A DNA stretch of 45,004 nt from Elusimicrobiaceae bacterium (lineage in GTDB: Bacteria > Elusimicrobiota > Elusimicrobia > Elusimicrobiales > Elusimicrobiaceae): the NCBI GenBank assembly GCA_017618215.1, contig JAFZUQ010000009.1, positions 1 to 45,004 on the forward strand, written 5' to 3'. Every line of letters starts with the position of its first letter. Position 1 is the first letter of the stretch. The position numbers were made by a program, and so were the translations under genes. The notes beneath the pieces were generated by a model. That model searched no databases. It was not told where the DNA came from and saw nothing but the letters and a program-made list of their open reading frames with translations. Below are positions 39,189 through 45,004 of this stretch, one piece after another.

Positions 39189-42100
39189 TTAATGTGTCAA
39201 AGGCTGAATACTGAAATTCGGTGTTACTTTTAAAGTATCCGGGGGAAGTAATTCCGGATTATACTCAAAATGCGGTTCAAAGGTGCTTGGTTTAGGTTGC
39301 ATAATTTTGGGTTGTGCAAATGACGGTTTAGGTAAGGCCAAAGTTGTGAAAGCGGGGTTATGTGATTCGGCAACTAAACCTAATGGGGCTATTAAATGCC
39401 CTGCCTTAATAGCACCTAACGCATTTTTAGGCCTCATACCTAAATAACTTAAACCACCGCCTAAAGCTAAAGCAGCAATTGGGATACCCATCATTTCCTG
39501 CCAAGAAGTATTTTTCAAACTTACCATATCGTTTTTATTCTCAGTTTCTAAAGATTCTATATTTTTATCTGCCATTTTTCCATACAAGAAAGGTATAGCG
39601 GACATACCTATAAATACGGTTGGATAAGAGACGTCCCAACTTGTAACGAAACGTTTATCAGCGGGGTTAACTAATTCTAATTCCAATTTCTTATGTCCAT
39701 AGCGTAAAATACTGCTAGTTACTTGTGAAAAACCTATAGAAGTTAAAGCCAACCCGAGAGAAAAAGTTAAAGGATCATCTTGAGTAGCAAGTAAATAGGA
39801 TCCCGCCCCGGCAGATGCAACACCTAACGTAAGTAGATTTCTATATCCCGCTAGACTATCACCGCCAAAGGCTCTCAAAATAGATTTAGAATTCATCCTA
39901 GTAACGAAAGCCGGTAAATTTAAACCAAGCAGCGCAATAATCGGTACTAGTGATTCTTCGTGTATTTTATTAGCGACATATTCACTTGCCATGGAATTTG
40001 AATAAGCATACAAAAGTGATGACTCCGCACCTGCGAGTAAAGCACTTGATAATGTCAACGGTAATAAATCTTTTCTACCCAAAAGTTTATAAGATGCTTT
40101 AACATCATTGAAAAATTCACCGGCATTTTTAAAGCTATTGGCACTCTTGCCAATACTTGGATTAAAATGAGCTTTTTGTAGTTTATATAAAGCAGCACCG
40201 CTTATTGCAAGTAAAACAGGATAAGAGAAGGAAAAATCAAACCAATGTTTCTTTACCGGTTGACCATTTTCATCTAAATATACGGATCCATCAGGATTAA
40301 GAAATAATTTTGGATTTATATGATCGAAAAGTGCACCCGCTGCCGGCGGTAAAATTAACATAAACGAAGAAATACTCTTAAACGCTACGGCCTTCAAAGT
40401 ACCGCTCCCTCCACCTATTGCTTGAATTAAAGGTGAATAAGAACCACGTGTCAAAGTAGTTGCTAAACCAATAAGTAAAGCTGAAGGATATAATAAAGCA
40501 GGGGAAGGCTTATCAAACGGATTATCTGCCTGTATTCCATTAAAACCGTTAAACCCAGCCATAATGGGTAAAGACAAAGATGCTAAAGATAAATACATTG
40601 AAGTTTTCAGCATCTTAATAGCTCCGAACTTTTTGACAAAAGGTGAAACGAACGGTGTTGCCGCTGAAAGCAAATACGGGAAAATTAGAGAAATAAATGT
40701 TAATTTTCCCAGGTCCTCTTCCGGATAATTCTTACTTAAAGGCCTTACCAAACCGGTTGAAGCAACACTTAAAGAAACCATTGATTGTAAATATAACGCA
40801 TTAACCTTATTCATACCGCCCAAAAGTTTAATTTTATAAGGGGTATCTAATTCTCTTAATTTAGCTAAATTAAGGAAATCTCCTATTGCATATTTCGGTA
40901 AAAAGAATGCGCCTTCTGTTGTTACATTTATAATGTCTTTACCTTTACGAACAATTAGCCCTACATTTTCATCAATAATAATTCTTAAACCATCGTATTG
41001 TTTATAAGTTTTTAAAGTAATACCGGTTTCGGTTAAGGTTTTACCGTCTTTACCGAGTATAAATACTTTACCGCGGCCTGCAAATAATTTTTCTTTATTT
41101 CCGGCAAAAACATTCCTAAAATTACGTGACCAAAAAGTATTTGCTTCCTTCGGAATAAATTTTAGTTCTATTTTACCAGCATCCCCCAATGCAGCAGAAG
41201 CTCTGGCGAAATCAGCAAAACTGTCAGTATTTTCAAAAGCCAATTTAAAAGCAGATAAATCTAATGCCTCATTTTCATTTTTGAAAAACTTAATTATAAA
41301 ACTTCCGTTTTCCTTAACAACAGAGACATATTTAGGCAATTCTTCGGAAAAAGCAGGCATTTTATCGCCTATGATAAATTCAGCTCCTACTCTCTGTCCT
41401 TTTTGTTCTTCCGCTCCTGCAAAGACTGATAAGACTAAAGGATTTTCCGCAAAATTTCTCACTGTCTTAGTTTTTGTTCCAAGGCTGCTAATATGTGAAT
41501 CTGCTTGGGCAAGTACTCGCCCGAAATCATCACTCTTTAAAAAGTTTATTAAGAATTCTTTATCTTTGATACCAAGTGGGGAAGAAGCTATTAATTCTTT
41601 TATTTCTTCAAAAAATAAATCTTTAAAATTTACACCTTTTTTAAATAATTTTCCAACTCGGTATTTAGTTTTTGCATTAGACATTGCAGTATTCACAATA
41701 TCATGGACAATCTCAACAAGTTGTTTAGGAGTTTTCGCACCTACTTGCGGCAACACGAAAATACCTAAATCTTTATTATATTTGATTCCTCTAAGTATTT
41801 TTGTTATCCCTCTAGTAAGGCCTGTTCTTTCCCCTTTTGCCAAAACACCTAAAGAACCTTCCACCTGCCTATGAACTTCATTTGTGTACTGTATAGAATT
41901 TTTCAAAACACTTAATCTTACTGCACTTTTATAGTTTTTCGTAAAAGTTTTGAAATTTTTACCCATATTGGTAATTTTTATAACAAATCTTTGCCGCATA
42001 AAAGCAGCCTTTGTATAATTTGCCGCAAATTTGGCCAAAGCAGGAATATTTTTAGCCGTTAAACCTATTTTTGCCAGTTTAACAGCCTTGAATAAATTTT

Positions 42101-43925
42101 TGCCGAAACCTATTAATTTAATACCACCATTTAAAATGTCCCTCACAAACACTATTGTTATTACGATATCTGCTGCTAACCCTAAACCTACAAAAGATGC
42201 TAGAACAGTACGACGTGATTCCTTTTGAGCTTTGCGTTCCTCGTCAATTACTATGCGTTTAGAACTTAAAAATTTTTCCGGTATACGTTTTTTGAAAGCT
42301 TTATAAAGTGAAATATCAAGATTATATTCATCCGCTGTATTTAAATCGCCCATTCCTTCATTCATCACATAAAAGGCAAGCATGGCTTCCGCATCCCCAT
42401 TAAAACTATCCTTTGCTAAGTTGTAATACGCATTTCCCTCATAATCGGTATTATGGACATTACCATTTGCATCTATATATTGCTTCGCTTGTGAAACTGT
42501 AGGATATTTATCAGCTCCACTTTTACCACTTAGTAAAGCTCCTACCAAAAAAGGCATTATGCCGCTACAAGATATTGCATATTTGGTTAAGGTTCCTTTT
42601 TGAACACCTGAAGTTTGTTGCACTCCACATTTCTCTACGCTGTATTTCCTTAAAATATTTAGCGCATTATCTGAACCTTCTTCCGCAAGCATTTGTGCCA
42701 AATCAAAATAAGCATTTTGAAATTGTTTTCCGGTACTATATTCTACCTTTTGCGAAACTTTACCCAAATATTTTCCATTCGTTTTGGCAACAGCAAGCGG
42801 AATGTTCATAAAGTTGAGATAATCTAAATATTCCCATAGCATAGTTCTATTTTCATCTATAGTACTCTTTTCTAGGAATTTATCTACTGCGTCATATTGC
42901 TCCATGGCAAGTAAAGCTGCCATACCACTTAACATTACCGGAACGTAGGCACTGGTATCCTCATAGTTTTTGATGGTTTTCATAATAAGGTCAGCATCTT
43001 TATAGCGAGGACTCAAAACCCCGATTCCCATAATTGCATTAGTTAAATTTGTACAATAACCTTTAATCTCACAAGGATTTACGCGTGGATCTTTTTCTTT
43101 ACCCAATTTGGAATTTTCTTCTTCTACAACTTTTCTATATAAATCAAGCAATATCTTTTTTTGTTCTTGATTATAAATTCTGACTCCTTTTGAATTGACT
43201 AGAGAAACTATTATCGGGGTTACTTCTAAAATTTGTTCTTTTGCATTATTCGGATTCGCTTGATAAATTTTCATAAGTTCGGCAAATAAATTTCTTACCT
43301 GCATATACAAAGATTCTTCGTACCCTTGTTGTAATTCCTTTAAGAAATCTTCATAATGATTATTAACTTTATCCAATTGTTCGTCATGGTAAGTATTAAC
43401 TCTCTGCATTTCTTCTTGGAATTTTTCTTCTACATTTTGTAACTCTTTGGTTGTCCGTTCCGCGATTTCTGCTTCACTAAGACCTTGTGTTCTATATTTC
43501 TTTCTCTCTTTTTCTATTTGTTCCAAAAAGTCTCTATGCTGATTTTCCAATGCAGTTTTGGTTGAGGTGTAATTATCCTCTAAATCTTCTAAAAATTTGG
43601 CTTTATAATCTATGGGCCCTTCATATATTTCTTTAGCAACTTCTTCCCCGGGGTTACCCATAATAGTCGATTTAATTTCCTCAGCACGGGCGAAACCCGA
43701 ATCTTGCATATTTTTATTATGTGTTTCTCTAATATCATCTATAATGAGGGCATGAACTTCAGCACGAGTATGATCGAAATTTGTCTGATCTATCGTCATG
43801 CTAGGCACTTCTGGGGTATAAAAAAATTCCTGCCCAAGGGCAGGAACAGTAGCATTGTAAATTAAGGCAACACTCAGCCCTAAACATATAATTCTTTTAA
43901 GAAATTTGTTTTTTATGAAGGGCAT
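39189..43925 (-). CDS. Giant secreted/membrane protein with coiled coil and MFS-like C-terminal domain
   Basis: The start at 43925 (MPFIKNKFLKRIICLGLSVA, signal peptide ending ALGQ) follows GGAGA; an ATG four codons upstream has no ribosome site. The 1578-residue protein has a charged coiled coil (about 85-210, EKERKKYRTQGLSEAEIAER), an all-helical repeat-like domain (220-560), a membrane helix near 575-600 (SFVGLGLAADIVITIVFVRD), a polar middle with beta-rich segments (about 770-1010) and then ten or more membrane helices (1040-1540). These include LIGLATTLTRGSYSP and LPPAAGALFDHI, resembling MFS transporters. The C-terminal 70 residues are Pro-rich. No described family with this order is recognised. 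Confidence 0.75.
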   Translation of the reverse strand: MPFIKNKFLKRIICLGLSVALIYNATVPALGQEFFYTPEVPSMTIDQTNFDHTRAEVHALIIDDIRETHNKNMQDSGFARAEEIKSTIMGNPGEEVAKEIYEGPIDYKAKFLEDLEDNYTSTKTALENQHRDFLEQIEKERKKYRTQGLSEAEIAERTTKELQNVEEKFQEEMQRVNTYHDEQLDKVNNHYEDFLKELQQGYEESLYMQVRNLFAELMKIYQANPNNAKEQILEVTPIIVSLVNSKGVRIYNQEQKKILLDLYRKVVEEENSKLGKEKDPRVNPCEIKGYCTNLTNAIMGIGVLSPRYKDADLIMKTIKNYEDTSAYVPVMLSGMAALLAMEQYDAVDKFLEKSTIDENRTMLWEYLDYLNFMNIPLAVAKTNGKYLGKVSQKVEYSTGKQFQNAYFDLAQMLAEEGSDNALNILRKYSVEKCGVQQTSGVQKGTLTKYAISCSGIMPFLVGALLSGKSGADKYPTVSQAKQYIDANGNVHNTDYEGNAYYNLAKDSFNGDAEAMLAFYVMNEGMGDLNTADEYNLDISLYKAFKKRIPEKFLSSKRIVIDEERKAQKESRRTVLASFVGLGLAADIVITIVFVRDILNGGIKLIGFGKNLFKAVKLAKIGLTAKNIPALAKFAANYTKAAFMRQRFVIKITNMGKNFKTFTKNYKSAVRLSVLKNSIQYTNEVHRQVEGSLGVLAKGERTGLTRGITKILRGIKYNKDLGIFVLPQVGAKTPKQLVEIVHDIVNTAMSNAKTKYRVGKLFKKGVNFKDLFFEEIKELIASSPLGIKDKEFLINFLKSDDFGRVLAQADSHISSLGTKTKTVRNFAENPLVLSVFAGAEEQKGQRVGAEFIIGDKMPAFSEELPKYVSVVKENGSFIIKFFKNENEALDLSAFKLAFENTDSFADFARASAALGDAGKIELKFIPKEANTFWSRNFRNVFAGNKEKLFAGRGKVFILGKDGKTLTETGITLKTYKQYDGLRIIIDENVGLIVRKGKDIINVTTEGAFFLPKYAIGDFLNLAKLRELDTPYKIKLLGGMNKVNALYLQSMVSLSVASTGLVRPLSKNYPEEDLGKLTFISLIFPYLLSAATPFVSPFVKKFGAIKMLKTSMYLSLASLSLPIMAGFNGFNGIQADNPFDKPSPALLYPSALLIGLATTLTRGSYSPLIQAIGGGSGTLKAVAFKSISSFMLILPPAAGALFDHINPKLFLNPDGSVYLDENGQPVKKHWFDFSFSYPVLLAISGAALYKLQKAHFNPSIGKSANSFKNAGEFFNDVKASYKLLGRKDLLPLTLSSALLAGAESSLLYAYSNSMASEYVANKIHEESLVPIIALLGLNLPAFVTRMNSKSILRAFGGDSLAGYRNLLTLGVASAGAGSYLLATQDDPLTFSLGLALTSIGFSQVTSSILRYGHKKLELELVNPADKRFVTSWDVSYPTVFIGMSAIPFLYGKMADKNIESLETENKNDMVSLKNTSWQEMMGIPIAALALGGGLSYLGMRPKNALGAIKAGHLIAPLGLVAESHNPAFTTLALPKPSFAQPKIMQPKPSTFEPHFEYNPELLPPDTLKVTPNFSIQPLTH

Positions 43926-43960
43926 TTGGTTCTCCATTTAAATCTTTCTTTCTTACTTAA

Positions 43961-44003
43961 ATATTAGCAGTTATGCCGCTGTTTCTCAAGGGTTTTTGGT
44001 CCT
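43961..44003 (-). promoter_or_regulatory. Secreted-gene regulon promoter (site E)
   Basis: On the minus strand AGGACCAAAAACCCTTG (43987-44003), 20 nt, TAATAT (43961-43966). A second half-site AGGTCTAAAGTCCT lies 24 nt upstream. Confidence 0.7.
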
Positions 44004-44166
44004 ATTTGTATCTAGGACTTTAGACCTAATTTATTTAGATTAGTATCGACGGTAGTCAAAATCTAAAAAACATGAGGTCCACTTTATATAACTGTTTTTA
44101 TAAAAATCTTTTTTATTTTTCATATTGTGTTAATTATCTAGTAGGTCAAATGACCTATTTGAAATT

Positions 44167-44210
44167 AGATACAAAGGTCCTTGCGAGAATTATTTATTTT
44201 TTTCTAAAAT
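44167..44210 (+). promoter_or_regulatory. Secreted-gene regulon promoter (site G, weaker)
   Basis: AGATACAAAGGTCCTTG (44167-44183), 21 nt, TAAAAT (44205-44210). The palindromic AGGTCAAATGACCT lies just upstream. The predicted start is within a base or two of the ATG at 44218, so the mRNA would be leaderless. Confidence 0.5.
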
Positions 44211-44217
44211 ATAATAA

Positions 44218-45004
44218 ATGGAAAAAATGATGATCAAATTAAATAAATTTATTTACCTAATAATCAATATTATCTTGCTTATCTCAAACACATCTGCTTT
44301 TGCACAGGAGGCAGATTTCCTTACACTTCCTTCAGTAGGAAATATAAAGCTATATAACCAACATTTCATAAGCGAAATTGAAGATTTGGATTGGGTTTTT
44401 GCACATAATTTTGCCATGCATGATAAAGGACCCAGATGTTTAAAACAAGCAGAAGATTGGTATGAAAAGATGATTGCAGAGGAAGATAATATTTTACTCT
44501 ATACCAGGGCCATTGATGTCGCAAACAAAGATGCCATGGATATTGTTGCTTATACTAAATATCTTGCTAACAAAAATACAAAGTTGCTAGAGTTCGTAAG
44601 GTTATGGGATAAAATTGCCTTTCAAAAATTAAAAACGATCGTAGACTTTATTATAAGTGAGGGATATATACATCCCACATTTTCCTATTATCAACTTATA
44701 GGCCCAGAAAAGACAAAAGAATTTAAAAATTATATAGAATATTTTCAAAATCGTTTCAGCGATGATAATTTTTACAAAGGTATTAAAAAAGATATTAATA
44801 CTTATCATAAGAAAGTCTACGATAAAATGGTATCTCTTTTCAGAGAAAATATTAAACCTGCCGAAATAATGGAATATGCTTTTAAAAATGGGATGTTACC
44901 TAAGGAAAAAGCCGGTGTAAAATTAGTTCTGGAAGCAAAAGATGCAGATGTTTCTGTTACAACATTAGTTAAGGGTATAAGGTCATATTTAACCCGATTT
45001 GGAA
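44218..45004 (+). CDS. Secreted helical protein of unknown function (3' end outside window)
   Basis: The ORF is open from ATG 44218 to the window end (262 codons). A signal peptide (FIYLIINIILLISNTSAFA, then QEADFL) opens the protein. The rest is all-helical, rich in Lys, Tyr and Phe, and of the same style as other secreted proteins in the window; no family is recognised. No ribosome site is visible and the -10 box is 7 nt before the ATG. A second ATG pair four codons in (ATGATG) is an alternative start. Confidence 0.7.
   Translation, partial: MEKMMIKLNKFIYLIINIILLISNTSAFAQEADFLTLPSVGNIKLYNQHFISEIEDLDWVFAHNFAMHDKGPRCLKQAEDWYEKMIAEEDNILLYTRAIDVANKDAMDIVAYTKYLANKNTKLLEFVRLWDKIAFQKLKTIVDFIISEGYIHPTFSYYQLIGPEKTKEFKNYIEYFQNRFSDDNFYKGIKKDINTYHKKVYDKMVSLFRENIKPAEIMEYAFKNGMLPKEKAGVKLVLEAKDADVSVTTLVKGIRSYLTRFG

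Noticed and set aside
41281..41874. A 197-codon ORF on the plus strand inside the giant gene.
   Set aside because: It is antisense to a long coding frame with signal peptide and domains, and has no ribosome site of its own.

Overview
The window looks like the chromosome of an AT-rich, Gram-negative, host-associated bacterium. Outer-membrane beta-barrel proteins, many small signal-peptide proteins with ankyrin-like or all-helical bodies, and strong GGAGG ribosome sites are all present. Gene style suggests a gut member of the Elusimicrobiota, but that is an inference from recollection of gene content and is not proven by any marker here.

The left flank (1-4.6 kb) holds a truncated porin-like gene, a secreted protein with an FlgT-C-like N-terminus, and a tandem pair of paralogous secreted proteins. 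At 4.64-19.53 kb lies a 14.8-kb integrated element inserted in the anticodon loop of a tRNA-Val(GAC) gene. A 42-bp perfect direct repeat marks its ends. The orphaned 5' tRNA half is on the left, and the reconstituted tRNA, with an element-supplied promoter and 5' half, is on the right. The element has a tyrosine integrase, two excisionase-like HTH proteins, a phage gene II/X-like replication initiator, a retron-type reverse transcriptase preceded by a structured RNA region and a tiny hydrophobic ORF, an AAA/DUF4143 ATPase, a TPR protein, and a seven-gene minus-strand operon. That operon is MarR, KAS III-like, ATP-grasp, extended SDR, MBL-fold hydrolase, PaaK/F390-synthetase-like adenylating enzyme and an acyltransferase-like protein, and it looks like an unrecognised biosynthetic cluster.

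The right flank (19.5-45 kb) is core chromosome: uppS, thrS, an LTA-synthase-like sulfatase, rimO, a pyrimidine nucleoside phosphorylase, a SIS protein, a DUF2207 protein, cdd and a sirtuin. It also carries a Chlamydia-type arginine decarboxylation operon (aaxABC: porin, pyruvoyl arginine decarboxylase, antiporter) and a 1578-residue secreted/membrane protein ending in an MFS-like domain. Between the core genes sit single secreted-protein genes, each with its own terminator.

The most unexpected signal outside the island is a shared promoter architecture in front of the secreted-protein genes: a 17-nt block of the form RGGNC-N5-N-CCCTTG followed by exactly 20-21 nt and a -10 hexamer. It occurs at six clear sites and one weaker one on both strands, which suggests a dedicated regulon. 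Inside the island the standout is the retron locus: the RT carries the N-x-x-x-H and TG hallmarks, the RNA upstream has convincing a1/a2-like arms, and there is a second long inverted repeat around a 31-codon ORF.
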